From a bacterium YEK0313 (GTDB lineage Bacteria > Pseudomonadota > Alphaproteobacteria > Rhizobiales > Phreatobacteraceae), in contig CCMO02000002.1 of the NCBI GenBank assembly GCA_000751295.2, positions 124,001 to 188,000 of the forward strand: DNA of 64,000 bases, in the 5' to 3' direction. Below are positions 1 through 10,900 of the stretch, piece after piece. The translations under genes were made by a program, and so were the position numbers. Position 1 is the first letter of the stretch. Each line of letters opens with the position of its first letter. The notes under the pieces were generated by a model, which made no database searches, had not been told where the DNA came from, and saw only the letters and a program-made list of their open reading frames with translations.

Positions 1-643
1 TCGCAGCCCGCTCCATCCAACCGACGAATTCACCAGATGCCTGCTGGCCGCCGACACGCCGCTCGGGATCGGTGACGCCGAGCTCGTCGCGCAGAAACGC
101 CTTGAGCGCGACGCGCAGATCCGCAGGCCGGCCCTGGCCGAAGTCGACCTGAGGATAGAGGAACTCGGCCTCCGCGCCCTTGGACGAAAACCGACCGAGC
201 GCGATACGCGCGATCAGCGTCTCGAGGTCCGGGGCCAGGACAACACGCTCGCCCTCGCTGCCGAGCAGGACGATCGGAGCACGAGCCGGATCGCCGCCGG
301 CGAGCCAATAGCCTGCCGAGGAACCGTCGGGCAGGCGGATGAACAGTGCGAAATCGTCATAGCGGGCTTCGGCGCCCGGAAAATAGGAATCGCTCCAGCG
401 CGTCGTCAGATCGAAAGTCCCGACCGCTCCCCAGGGCTTGCCGTGCAGCCAGGTCCCGAAGCGGCGGAGCGAAGCCGGCAGCCCATGGGCCAGCGCGCGT
501 TCAGGGAAGGCCTTGGCCAATCCGTCGAGATCGACCGAATAGGTCTGCATCCGCGGCTCCGCATGCGGTTGCGCCCTGGCCGCGGCCGGTACGGTGGCGA
601 TCGCACCGGCGGCCCATGACATCAGGCGGCGTCGATCGAACAT
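1..643 (-). CDS. Secreted hypothetical protein, C-terminus beyond window
   Basis: An open frame on the minus strand starts at ATG 643 and runs off the left edge, so about 214 codons are visible and the C-terminus is missing. The N-terminus begins MFDRRRLMSWAAGAIATVPA and then ARAQ. This is an Arg-rich n-region, a short hydrophobic stretch and an AxA-type cleavage site, and the consecutive arginines before the hydrophobic run make a Tat signal possible. The mature part is rich in Trp, Gly and Asp and contains 'RFGTWLHGKPWG' and 'RLPDGSSAGYWL'. I do not recognise a family. No partner is evident, because the next gene (728-1687) has the same direction but lies about 85 nt upstream and encodes a transporter. 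Confidence 0.75.
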   Translation of the reverse strand, partial: MFDRRRLMSWAAGAIATVPAAARAQPHAEPRMQTYSVDLDGLAKAFPERALAHGLPASLRRFGTWLHGKPWGAVGTFDLTTRWSDSYFPGAEARYDDFALFIRLPDGSSAGYWLAGGDPARAPIVLLGSEGERVVLAPDLETLIARIALGRFSSKGAEAEFLYPQVDFGQGRPADLRVALKAFLRDELGVTDPERRVGGQQASGEFVGWMERAA

Positions 644-727
644 GAAGGCCCCTCTGAGGTCGGCGTCCTCTACGCATCGCCCGACACTATGGCGGATGCG
701 CGGCCCGGCAAAGGCCGGCGTCCCGGC

Positions 728-1687
728 TCAGCCCTGCGGGGTCGAGACCTTGCGCTGGCGCACGCGCTCGAGGCCGAGGCGGTGCTCGCGCCAGATCACG
801 AAAATGCCGGAGGCGACGACGATGGCGCCGCCGGCCAGCACATAGGCGCTCGGCAGGTCGTGGAAGACGAGATAGCCGATGATGATCGCCCAGATCATCG
901 AGAAATATTCGAACGGCGCGATCAGCGAAGTGTCCGCGTGACGATAGCTCATGGTCAGGAGGATCTGGCCGAGCCCGCCGAACACGCCGACCGCGAGCAG
1001 CACCACCGCCTGCCAGAAACCCGGCACGATCCACCGTCCCATGCCGGGCACCAGATAGGCGAGCGGCCAGGTGAACAGGGCGAGCACGGTGCACAGCATC
1101 ATGAAGGTGAAGACGATCGCGGCCGTCGTCTCGGTGGAGACGAGCTTGCGCACCTGGATGGTGGCGAAGGCCGCGCAGACCGCACCCGTGAGCGCGAACA
1201 TGGCGCCGACCGACTGGCCGTCGGACATGGCGCGGATGGCGTGCACGTCGAGATGCGGCCAGAGGATGACAACGACGCCGACGAAGCCGATGGCGACCGC
1301 CGACCAGCGATAGACCCGCACCTTCTCGCCGAGGATGAGCGCGGCGAGCGGCACCACCATGAGCGGCGCGGCGTAGCTGATGGCGGTGGAATCGGCGAGC
1401 GGCAGCAGGGTCAGGCCGACGAAGCCGGCAAACATGCCGGTCGCGCCGATCACGCCGCGCTTGATGTGCGAGGAGACGCTGGTGACGCGGAAGGCGTCCA
1501 TGATCTCGTCGCGCCAGGCCAGCATGATGAACAGCGGCAGCAGCGCGAAGAACGACCGGCAGAACACCACCTGGCCGACCGGCACTTCCTTGCCCGCCAC
1601 ACGGACCAGTGTCGACATGCAGGTGAATGCCATGGTCGAAAGGACTTTGAGCAGGATTCCCGTGACGGCGCGGGAGAGAACGGGCAT
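728..1687 (-). CDS. EamA/DMT-family membrane transporter
   Basis: This 319-residue protein is built of about ten hydrophobic segments in two EamA halves, the usual drug/metabolite transporter (DMT) layout and length. Recognisable parts are the N-terminal 'LSTMAFTCMSTLVR' helix and 'ADSTAISYAAPLMVVPLAALILGEKV', the last part of the first EamA repeat. The tail is basic. Such proteins sit in the inner membrane and usually export or import small metabolites such as amino acids, nucleotides or SAM-like compounds; the substrate here cannot be read from sequence. A second EamA gene (1825-2703) lies 137 nt upstream on the same strand, so the two may be cotranscribed from the MocR-controlled promoter near 2740. 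Confidence 0.88.
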   Translation of the reverse strand: MPVLSRAVTGILLKVLSTMAFTCMSTLVRVAGKEVPVGQVVFCRSFFALLPLFIMLAWRDEIMDAFRVTSVSSHIKRGVIGATGMFAGFVGLTLLPLADSTAISYAAPLMVVPLAALILGEKVRVYRWSAVAIGFVGVVVILWPHLDVHAIRAMSDGQSVGAMFALTGAVCAAFATIQVRKLVSTETTAAIVFTFMMLCTVLALFTWPLAYLVPGMGRWIVPGFWQAVVLLAVGVFGGLGQILLTMSYRHADTSLIAPFEYFSMIWAIIIGYLVFHDLPSAYVLAGGAIVVASGIFVIWREHRLGLERVRQRKVSTPQG

Positions 1688-1824
1688 GGCGGGGGATGGA
1701 CCGGTCGGTGAGCGGTATCTCCTTCAACCATGTTCGCTCCGCAATGAGGAGCCTTTTCTCCGCAGCATTGCCCTGCGGCCGATTTTTTGCTCGAAACGGC
1801 CGGAAAGCGCCAGTCCGCGCAAGC

Positions 1825-2703
1825 TCAGGCGAACTTTTTGGCGCCGGCGACGCAGGCGACCACCGCCACCGTCACCGCCAGCATGGCCGGGCTGACGCTC
1901 TCGTGGAGCAGGGTCGCCGCCAGCGCCAGGCCGAAGAACGGCTGCAGCAGTTGCAGCTGGCCGACGGCCGCGATGCCGCCCTGGGCAAGGCCCCGATACC
2001 AGAAGATGAAACCGATCAGCATGCTGAACAGCGAGACATAGGCAAGGCCGATCCAGGCCGGCTCGCCGATGCCGCCGAAGCCGGCCGGCCAGGTCACGGC
2101 GGTGAGCAGGACCATGAGCGGCAGTGACAGGACCAGCGCCCAGGAAATGACCTGCCAGCCGCCGAGCCGGCGCGACAGCACCGCCCCTTCCGCATAGCCG
2201 AGCCCGCAGACGATGATTGCGCCGAGCATCAGGAGATCGCCCAAGGGCGCCCGCGTGATGCCCTGACTGAACGCGAAGCCGACGACCAGGGCGCTGCCGA
2301 TGAGCGAGAAGACCCAGAACGCGAGCTGCGGCCGTTCCCCGCCGCGGACGACGCCGAATATGGCCGTCGCCAGCGGCAGCAATCCGACGAAGACGATGGA
2401 ATGGGCGGCGGTGACATGTTTCAGCGCAAGCGCGGTCAGGAGCGGGAAGCCGACCACCACGCCGAGCGAGACCACCGCGAGCGGAACGAGATCCTGCCGG
2501 GCCGGACGCTTTTCCCGGAAGGCGGCGAGCAGCATGATCGCCAGCAGGCCGGCGATCGCCGCGCGCGCCACGGTGAGGAAGACCGGATCGAAATCGGCCA
2601 CCGCGACGCGCGTTGCCGGCAACGACCCCGAAAAGATCACCACGCCCAGGAACCCGTTCATCCAGCCGCTTGCCGTCTTGGTCACGTGACCGCTCCTTGT
2701 CAT
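1825..2703 (-). CDS. EamA/DMT-family transporter, probable MocR/PdxR target
   Basis: A 292-residue protein with ten predicted membrane helices in two EamA repeats. The first repeat contains 'HVTAAHSIVFVGLLPLATAIFGV' and the second 'IGLAYVSLFSMLIGFIFWYRGLAQGG', a signature common in DMT exporters beside MocR regulators. It is divergent from the MocR/PdxR-type regulator at 2774, with only 70 nt between the two starts. Divergent MocR-EamA pairs are a frequent arrangement in proteobacteria and often serve amino-acid or vitamin B6-related export. The substrate is unknown. The start at 2703 has a further Met at codon 15 if the N-terminus is shorter. Confidence 0.88.
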   Translation of the reverse strand: MTRSGHVTKTASGWMNGFLGVVIFSGSLPATRVAVADFDPVFLTVARAAIAGLLAIMLLAAFREKRPARQDLVPLAVVSLGVVVGFPLLTALALKHVTAAHSIVFVGLLPLATAIFGVVRGGERPQLAFWVFSLIGSALVVGFAFSQGITRAPLGDLLMLGAIIVCGLGYAEGAVLSRRLGGWQVISWALVLSLPLMVLLTAVTWPAGFGGIGEPAWIGLAYVSLFSMLIGFIFWYRGLAQGGIAAVGQLQLLQPFFGLALAATLLHESVSPAMLAVTVAVVACVAGAKKFA

Positions 2704-2739
2704 GAGCGCTGCTCTATCCGCTGTTCGCTCTCGCCTCGC

Positions 2740-2759
2740 CAGTCACAATCCAGTACAAT
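2740..2759. promoter_or_regulatory. Direct-repeat operator candidate between EamA and MocR genes
   Basis: The 70-nt divergent intergenic region holds two direct repeats, CAGTCACAAT (2740-2749) and CAGTACAAT (2751-2759), separated by one base. MocR/PdxR regulators commonly bind direct repeats in the promoter they share with the divergent target gene. The position and form fit, but the assignment is inference. Confidence 0.4.
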
Positions 2760-2773
2760 TTGCCTGAACCGTT

Positions 2774-4207
2774 ATGGATGCGAGTACGGTACGGATGCAT
2801 CAGGCTGTCCCTGCAGAACGATCCGGCGCGACGCGCATCGACCAGGTCATGGCGGCCATCCGGAGCCGGATCGCCGCGCGGACTCTGACGCCGGGCTCGC
2901 GCCTGCCGTCGGTCCGCGCCTTCGCCAAAGCCATGCAGGTCTCGACCTCGACGGTCGTCGAAGCCTATGAGCGGCTGGTCGCCGACGGCACGATCCACGC
3001 GCGGCCCGGCTCGGGCTTCTATGTCGCCGCGCCGCTGGCGCCGCTGTCGCTCGCCGAGATCGGCCCGAAGCTCGACCGCGCCATCGATCCGCTCTGGATC
3101 TCGCGCCAGGCGCTCGATGCCGAAGGCCTGCTGATCCCCGGTTGCGGCTGGCTGCCGGCCTCCTGGATGCCCGAGGGCGCGATCCGCCGGGCCCTGCGCC
3201 TCGCCGCCCGCGCCGATGCTACCGTTCTCACCGATTATGGCGGCCCGCTCGGCCTGCCGCCGCTGCGCCAGTTGCTGGCGCGCCGTCTCGCCGATCACGG
3301 CGTCACCGTGCCGCCGGAACAGATCATGCTGACCGAGTCGGGCACCCAGGCCATCGATCTCGTCTGCCGCTTCCTGATCGAGCCCGGCGACAAGGTCCTC
3401 GTCGACGATCCCTGCTATTTCAACTTCCACGCGCTGCTGCGCGCGCATCGCGCCGAGATCGTCAGTGTGCCCTATACGCCGACCGGTCCGGACATCGCCG
3501 CCTTTGGCGCCGCGCTCGCCGAGCACCGCCCGCGGCTCTACATCACCAATTCCGGCCTGCACAACCCGACCGGCGCGGTGCTCTCTGCGGTGACCGCGCA
3601 CCGCGTCCTGAAGCTTGCCGACGAGGCCGGGCTCACCATCGTCGAGGACGACATCTTCGCCGACTTCGAGCACGTGCCGGCGCCGCGCCTTGCCGCCTTC
3701 GACGGGCTCGACCGCGTCATCCAGATCGGCAGCTTCTCCAAGACGCTGTCGGCCTCGATGCGCTGCGGCTTCATCGCCGCGCGCCGCGACTGGATCGACG
3801 GGCTCACCGATCTGAAGATCGCCACCAGCTTCGGCGGCGGCCGGCTCGCGGCCGAGCTCGTGCTCGGCCTGCTCACCGACGGCAGCTATCGCCGGCACAT
3901 GGAGGCGCTGCGCGCCCGGCTCGCCCGGGCCATGGACGAGACCGTCGAGCGGCTCGGCGCGCTCGGCATCAGGCCCTGGCTGAAGCCCGCGGCCGGCATG
4001 CTGCTCTGGTGCGAGCTTCCCGATGGCATCGAGGCGAGCGAGATGGCCCGCGCCTGCCTTGCCGACGACATCGTGCTGGCGCCCGGCAATGCCTTCAGCC
4101 TCGCCGGCAATGCCGGACGGTTCCTGCGCTTCAACGTCGCGCAGAGCGCGGATCCGCGGATTGATCGCGCGCTCGAAAAGGCCATGGCACGCGCAAGAAC
4201 CACATGA
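2774..4207 (+). CDS. MocR/PdxR-type regulator: GntR HTH fused to class-I aminotransferase domain
   Basis: This 477-residue protein has a GntR winged-helix domain at about residues 20-85 ('LPSVRAFAKAMQVSTSTVVEAYERL') followed by a full fold-type-I aminotransferase-like domain. The PLP-binding lysine is K323 in 'GSFSKTLS', and 'HNPTG' (263-267) and 'VEDDIF' are the other PLP-site motifs. Members sense PLP or amino acids and activate or repress a divergent gene. Here that is the EamA transporter at 1825-2703, with a direct-repeat candidate operator between them. The start at 2774 is close to the candidate operator; a second Met lies seven codons downstream. The transporter neighbour argues for control of metabolite export rather than pyridoxal synthesis, since no pdx genes are adjacent. 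Confidence 0.9.
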   Translation: MDASTVRMHQAVPAERSGATRIDQVMAAIRSRIAARTLTPGSRLPSVRAFAKAMQVSTSTVVEAYERLVADGTIHARPGSGFYVAAPLAPLSLAEIGPKLDRAIDPLWISRQALDAEGLLIPGCGWLPASWMPEGAIRRALRLAARADATVLTDYGGPLGLPPLRQLLARRLADHGVTVPPEQIMLTESGTQAIDLVCRFLIEPGDKVLVDDPCYFNFHALLRAHRAEIVSVPYTPTGPDIAAFGAALAEHRPRLYITNSGLHNPTGAVLSAVTAHRVLKLADEAGLTIVEDDIFADFEHVPAPRLAAFDGLDRVIQIGSFSKTLSASMRCGFIAARRDWIDGLTDLKIATSFGGGRLAAELVLGLLTDGSYRRHMEALRARLARAMDETVERLGALGIRPWLKPAAGMLLWCELPDGIEASEMARACLADDIVLAPGNAFSLAGNAGRFLRFNVAQSADPRIDRALEKAMARARTT

Positions 4208-4271
4208 TCCCGTTCGGCTTGGCGGACAGGTCCTCGGATCCATTGCGGCGATCGCCGCCCGTCGGCTCGCT

Positions 4272-4670
4272 TCAGGACCTGTCCTGCTTTTCGCGGCGGC
4301 CGTCCGTTGCCAGCACGGCAAAGCCGAAGACGACCACGGCGCCGATCGCATAGGCGAGGATATCCCACCAGTCCGGCGTTGCGCCAACGACGATGCGAAG
4401 GATTCGGCTGGGGATCCGCACATCGATGACGGTAAGCACATATTGTACCAGTTCCACCGCAGCGCCGGCGGCAAAAGCCATGGCGGCGACCGGCGCCGGG
4501 CCTGCGGTGACGAAGGCCCTGATCGCATAAAAGACCCAGGCGACAGCGAGCACGTCGCTCAAGAAGCCGCGGACCCAGCCGAGATTCCGGCCGAAGACGG
4601 CGAGCAGGACCAGGATCCCGAACAGCAGAACCGCGCGCAGGAACGAGGCCGGATCGAATGTCGGTCGCAT
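4272..4670 (-). CDS. Small DUF2809/VanZ-like membrane protein
   Basis: A protein of about 132 residues with four hydrophobic helices. It carries the DUF2809-type pattern: 'DVLAVAWVFYAIRAF', then 'ELVQYVLTVI...RIPSRILRIVVGATPDWWDILAYAIGAVV', with the conserved Glu of the third helix and the W-D-hydrophobic-AY motif before the last helix. The function of this inner-membrane family is not known. I chose the start at 4670 because the family begins just before the first helix. In-frame ATGs at 4736 and further upstream would add a hydrophilic extension that does not look like the family. It is convergent with the MocR gene and follows the stop of the giant autotransporter gene. Confidence 0.65.
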   Translation of the reverse strand: MRPTFDPASFLRAVLLFGILVLLAVFGRNLGWVRGFLSDVLAVAWVFYAIRAFVTAGPAPVAAMAFAAGAAVELVQYVLTVIDVRIPSRILRIVVGATPDWWDILAYAIGAVVVFGFAVLATDGRREKQDRS

Positions 4671-4938
4671 TGTCGGGATCTCGCTTGCCGCCGGCCGATC
4701 CGGCTTCGGGACGAATCGGATGACCGGGGCCGACATGCCGTTAAGGCCGCACATGATGGCAAGAGTCGGAACGGCCGAGACCCCCGGCCGCGCGGCTTCC
4801 GCGATGGCGTCCCTGTCCAGAACGATGGCAATCTCGCCATTCTCTACTGCTTCGTCTTCTTCTCCCTGGTCTTGGTCGGCGCGGGGCCGCTGAGCCTCGA
4901 TGCTCTGCGCGGGCCGCGCGGCCTGATCCCCTTCGGCC

Positions 4939-7900
4939 TCACCAGACGAGGCGCAGGCCCGCGCTGCCGCCATAGGACAGCGCGCCGGACGAGATTTCGC
5001 CCGACACCTTGGCGCGCGCCGACCAGCCGTTGCCGAAGCGCCATTCCGAACTGATCGAGGCGCTCAGCGCATCGCGCGGTGCCGTCGTGCCATACACGGT
5101 GAAGGCGGTTTGCGGCAGGCTGTCGAAGGTTGCGAACGATACCGGCCGGCCGGAATAGTCGTGGCGCCAGGCAAGATGCCCGCGCAGCAGAAGGATCGAC
5201 TGATCGGTGACGGCAAGGCGCGCGTCGAAGCGCAGGCCGAGTTCGCTCGTCAGGCTGTCGTGCCGGCGTGGGTCATAGCTGAGCGCAAAGGTCCCGGCCT
5301 CCTCGGTTCCGGTCTCGCCATAGGCCGGCTGCCAGAGGCTGCGCGCCTGCACCGCGGCGAACGGCGTAATCCCGGCCGCCGGCGTGACGGCGAGTCTGTA
5401 GCCGGCTTCCAGTCGCCCGGCCAGGACATGCGCGCCGTAGCGGCCGGTCAGTTCGCCACTGAAGCCGGTCAGCGGCACCTTGCGGCTGGTGGTGAGCGCG
5501 TAATGGCCATAGGCGGCCGAGGCCGAAAGATAAAAATTGCCGATCCGGGTCGAGGCATAGAGCCCGGCCTTGAAGGCTTCGCCCTGGCCCGAGCCGAGGC
5601 CGCGCGACAAGCCATAGTTGATCGAAGCCCCGGAAATGGCGAAGCCGATGAGGGTATTGCCGTCGAGCCGGTAGTCGGCGCCGGCTGCGACGCCTGCCGA
5701 GCGGGCACTGAGATCGGCCGTGCCGAGCCGGGCATTGCCGTTCATCGCACCGGCGCCGCCATAGGCCGTGCCCCAGCTGCTCCAGCGCCGCTCGGCATTG
5801 CGGGCGGCGCGCGCCTCGAAGGATGCGAAAGCCGCCGTCAGCCGGGCCGAGGCGGGTACGTCGCTTTCGGCGAAGGCCAGCGCCGGGCCGCCTGCATCGG
5901 CCGCCGCCGCATCGCCTCGCGTTTCCATCGAGGGGTCGAGCATCATGTCGAGGAACTGGCCCATGTCGCGGCCGGCCGCGACCGCGCCGCCGGTTGCGAC
6001 CTCGCCGGAGAGCTGCGACATCGCGGCGGCCAGCCCCGCCTTGGACAGGTTGAACAGGCCGATGAAGGATTCCGGCGCATTGCCGACCGAAAAGGCCGCA
6101 TCGATGGCGCCGGCGACGCTGCGCTGGTTGACACGGGCATCGCCTGGCAGGAATGGCGAGATCGAATTCGGATCAAGCTGCAGGTAGACGCTGCTCGCCT
6201 CGTAGACGAGCTTCGGTTTGATGGTCAGCCCGAAGCCCGTGGTGAAGTCGACGCTGGAGAAGGTGCCGGCGAGGCCGCCTTCGGCATCGAGGATCAGGTA
6301 ACGCGCATTGATCCTGTAGGTGCCGCCGGTCGGCAGGATCACCGCGCCGCCGGCAATGGTCGCCGTGCCCGTGACATGGGTGCGGTCGGCCGCCGTCGGC
6401 GCAACCTCGACACGATAGGCGCTGCCGGCGGCGAGGGTGAGATTGCCTGTTATTGTGATGGTGCCGACGGAATTGCCCGGTGCCAGCGCGGCACCGTCAT
6501 GGACACGGGTGGTCGGCAGGCTGCCGACACCACCGAGCGTTCCGGCATTGATGTCGAGGCCACCGCTCGCGACCAGCACGCCGTCGACGGTGACCGTGCC
6601 GCTGCTGGCGATGCCCCCGGCAAGGGAATAGTGGCCGCCCGCGGCGACGGCGAGCCGCGCACCGGCCGCATTGGCGAAGCTGTCGCTGCCGGTCACCGTG
6701 CCGGTGACGGCGAAACTGCCGCTATTGACCACCGGGCCGTCAATGCGTCCGCCGCCCGCGCGCACCGATCCCGACGTGGTGAGGCCGCCGCCGATCGCTC
6801 CATAGCTTTCCAGCACGCCGCTGTTCGTGACGCCGGCGCCGGCGGTCAGGCTGCCGCCGGCTTCGATCAGCGCCAGGCCGGCATTGGCGACGGCGCCCGT
6901 GACCGCGTAGGCTCCGGTTCCGGACACGACGAATTCGGCGCCCATCCGGTTGGTCAGGTCGCGGGATGTCGCGACAAGGCCGGTGACGGCGAAGATGCCG
7001 GCATTGTCGACCGTCGCGCCGAAGGTCCCGCCGCTCGCCACCGCCATTCCCCGGTTGACGAGATCGCCGGTGACGAGGCCGGCGGTCTGGACGAAGCGGC
7101 CGGCCATGACCGCGACGCTACCGTCGATCGTGCCGCTATTGGTGGTCGTCCCCGCGCTATTGATGACCGCGCCCGTGACGCGGCCGCTATTGTCGAAGCT
7201 CGCGCCGTTATGGACCGCGCCGAGCCAGGTGCCGGCATTGCCCAGCGTGCCGGCATTGGTTGCGGCGCCGGTCCAGGTGGCGCCGGCCCGGTTGACGATG
7301 ACGCCGCCATTGACGGTGACCGCCCCGGTCCAGGCGCCGCTGTTGTCGATGCCGCCGGCATTGTCCTGGACCGCACCCGTCCACATCCCGCTCGCCTGGT
7401 TGGTGATGCTGCCGCTATTGCCGACCACGGCCGCCTGGGTCACGCCCCTGGCGCTGAAGCTGCCGGCATTCTCCAGCGTCGTCCGGAGCGTGCCGTCATT
7501 GGTCACGGCGGCGCGGTTGACGAGACGGCCGATCGTATAGCCGGCGCCGCCATCGACGGTCAGCGTGCCGCCGGTCGCATTGGTGAACGTATCGGCGCTG
7601 GTCACCGTACCGGTGACACGGAAGCTACCGGAATTGGCGATGGCGCCGTCGACGGTGCCGCCCTGGATCTCGACCGCCGCGCTGTTGGTGAGCCCGCCCC
7701 GGGTGGAGCCTGCCTGTTGAACGAAGCTGCCGCCCGTGATCACGACGCCGCCGTCGAGCGCGCCGGCATTGGTCGCGGTGCCTGCCGTATGGGTCAGCAG
7801 GCCCGAAACCGTGCCGCCCACCCTGTTGGTGAAGGTCGCGGCATTGCCGACCGCCCCCGTGATCGTCGCGCTGTTCTCGACCGTGCCGGTGCCGGAGACC

Positions 7901-10900
7901 GCGACGGCACCGACGATGACATTGCCATTGGTCAGCAGGCCACCCGAGACGGTCGCCCCGCCGTTGAGCGCGCCGGCATTGGTGGCAGTGCCGGCCGTCT
8001 GGGTCAGCAGGCGTGAGACGGAGCCGCCGGCCTTGTTGGTGAAGGTTGCCGCGTTGCTGACCGGCCCGGTGATCGTCGCATTGTTCTCGACCGTGCCCGT
8101 GCCGGACACGGTGACCAAACCGACGATGGTATTGCCGTTGGTCAGCGTGCCGCCCGAAACCGTCGCCCCGCCGTTGAGCCAACCGGCATTGGTGACAGTG
8201 CCCGCCGTGCTGGTCAGCAGGCCCGAGACGGTTCCACCCGCCTTGTTGGTGAAGGTCGCGGCATTGCCGATCGTCCCCGAGATGACGCCGCTGTTCTCGA
8301 CCGTGCCGGTGCCGGAGACGGTGACAAGGCCGACAATGGTGTTGCTGTTGATCAGCATGCCGCCCGAAACCGTCGCGCCGCCGTTGAGCGAACCGGCATT
8401 GGTGGCAGTGCCGGCAGTCTGGGTCAGCAGCCCCGAGACCGTTCCACCCGCCTTGTTGGTGAAGGTCGCGGCATTGCCGACCGTCCCCGAGATGACGCCG
8501 CTGTTCTCCACCGTGCCCGTGCCGGAAATGGCGACCGCGCCGGCGATGCTGCCGGTGCTGGTCAGCAGGCCGCCGGAGACGGTGGCGCCGCCGTTCAGCG
8601 AACCGGCATTGGTCGTGGTTCCCGCCGTATGGGTCAGGAGACCCGAAACCGTGCCGCCCGCCCTGTTGATGAAGGTTGCGGCATTGCCGACGGCGCCGGT
8701 GATCGTCGCGCTGTTCTCGACCGTGCCCGTGCCTGAAATGGCGACCGTGCCGGTGATGCTGCCGGTGCTGGTCAGGAGGCCGTCGAAAACGATGGCGCCG
8801 CCGTTCAGCGCGCCGGCATTGGTCGCGGTTCCCGCGGTATTCGCCAGGAGGCCGGAGACCGCGCCGCCCGCCTTGTTGGTGAAGGTCGCGCCATTGTCGA
8901 CCGTTCCTGATATAGCCCCACTGTTTTCGACCGCGCCCATGCCCGCCACGACGACCGTGCCGGTGATGCTGCCGGTGCTGGTCAGCAGGCCGCCGGTAAC
9001 GGTGGCGCCGTCGTTGAGCGCTCCGGCATTGGTCGCCGTCCCCGCCGTGTTGATCAGCCGCCCCGAAACGATGCCGCCGACCTCGTTGATGAAGGTCGCG
9101 GCATTGTCGACGATTCCGGCAATCACCCCGCTGTTCTCGACCGTGCCGGTGCCCGACACGATGAGCGCCTGGATGCTGCCGGTGCTGGTCAGCCTGCCGC
9201 CCGAAACGGCAGCGCCGCCGTTCAGCGCGCCGGCATTGGTTGTCGTCCCCGCCGTATTGGTCAGGAGCCCCGAGACCGTGCCGCTAACCTTGTTGGTGAA
9301 GGTCGCGGCATTGTCGACCGTTCCGGCGATCGCGCCGCTGTTCTCGACCGTGCCCGTGCCCGACACGACGACCGCGCCGGTGATGCTGCCGGTGCTGGTC
9401 AGCGTGCCACCCGAAACGGTGGCACCGCCGTTCAGCGCACCGGCATTGGTCGTGGCGCCCGCCGTGTTGGTCAGGAGACCCGAGACGCTCGCGCCCGCCT
9501 CATTGGCGAAGGTCCCGGCATTGGCGATCCTGCCGGTCCAGGTTCCTTCGTTGACGAGGCGTCCGCCGGCGTCGTTCGTCGCGTTGCCGATCCAGGTGCC
9601 GGTCGACGCATTGGTGATCGTGCCGCTGTTCGACAGCACATCCGCCGCGGTCGTCCTGGTGTTGGTGAAGGTGCCGGAATTGCTGAGCGTGGTGGTCAGC
9701 GTGCCGTCGACCACGACCGCGCCGGCATTGCCGAGCGAGGCGACCTGGTAGTTGCCGCCCGATCCGATCGTCAGGGTCGCCCCGGCCGCATTGATGAAAC
9801 TGCCGCTGCTGGTCACCGTGCCGCCGACCGTGAAGGTGCCGGCATTGTTGGCGATCGCCCCATCGATCGCCCCGCCATCGGCATGAACCGTGCCGGTATT
9901 GGTGAGCCCGCCCGCGACGATGCCGCTCGATATCAGCGCGCCCGTATTGCTGACGCCGGAACTGCCGGTCAGCGAACCGCCGGCCGCGACCGTGATCGTG
10001 CCGGCATTGCTGACGAGGCCCGCCACCGTGTAGCTGCCGCCTGCCGACACGGCGAGCGTCGCGCCCGCCGCGTTAGTGAAGGTCGAATTGCTGGTCACCG
10101 TACCGCCGACCGTGAAGGTGCCGGCATCGTTGGCGATCGCCCCGTCGACCGCGCCGCCATTGGCAATGACCGTACCGGTATTGGTGAGCCCACCCGCCAG
10201 GGTGCCGCTCGATGTCAGCGTGCCCGCATTGCCGATGCCGGAACTGCCGGTCAGCGTACCGCCGGCCGCGACCGTCACCGTGCCGGCATTGCTGACGAGG
10301 CCCGCCACCGTGTAGCTGCCCGTCGCCGACACGGCGAGCGTCGCGCCCGCCGCATTGGTGAAGGTCGAATTGCTTGTCACCGTGCCGCCGACATTGAACG
10401 TGCCGGCATTGTTGGCGATCGCTCCGTCGACCGCCCCGCCATTGGCATGAACCGTACCGGTATTGGTGAGGCCGCCGGTCACCGTACCGCTCGAGGTGAG
10501 CGTACCGGTATTGCCGATGCCGACGCTGCCGGTCAGCGTGCCGCCGGCGGCGACCGTCATCGTGCCGGCATTGCTGACGAGGCCGGCCACCGTGTAGCTG
10601 CCCGTCGCCGACACGGCGAGCGTCGCGCCCGCCGCATTGGTGAAGGTCGTGTCGCTCGTCACCGTGCCGGTGACGTTGAAGATGCCGGCATTGTTGGCGA
10701 TCGGCCCGTTGACCGCGCCACCTTCGGCATTGAATGTGCCCCGGTTGACGATATTGCCGGTGACGGTGCCCGCCGTCGTCAGGGTGCCGGTATTGGTAAT
10801 GCCGCCATTGCCGGTCAGGACGCCGCCGGCCGCAACGCCCAGCGCGCCGGCATTGTTGATCGCTCCACCGACCGTGTAGCGGCCGGTCGCGTTCACGACC

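Noticed and set aside
2714..4528. Long minus-strand frame opposite the MocR gene
   Set aside because: It is antisense to a gene with clear GntR and aminotransferase motifs, and its own translation is Arg/Ala-rich with no domain.
5110..8016. Long open frames on the plus strand opposite the autotransporter (also 7736-9751)
   Set aside because: They lie antisense to a well-supported gene and follow its repeat structure; high GC keeps stop codons rare. Composition (Ala/Arg/Gly or Val/Pro runs) is not protein-like.
7737..10665. CRISPR-like regular repeats
   Set aside because: Units are 210 or 282 nt, coding and in frame with the autotransporter, without short palindromic repeats and unique spacers.
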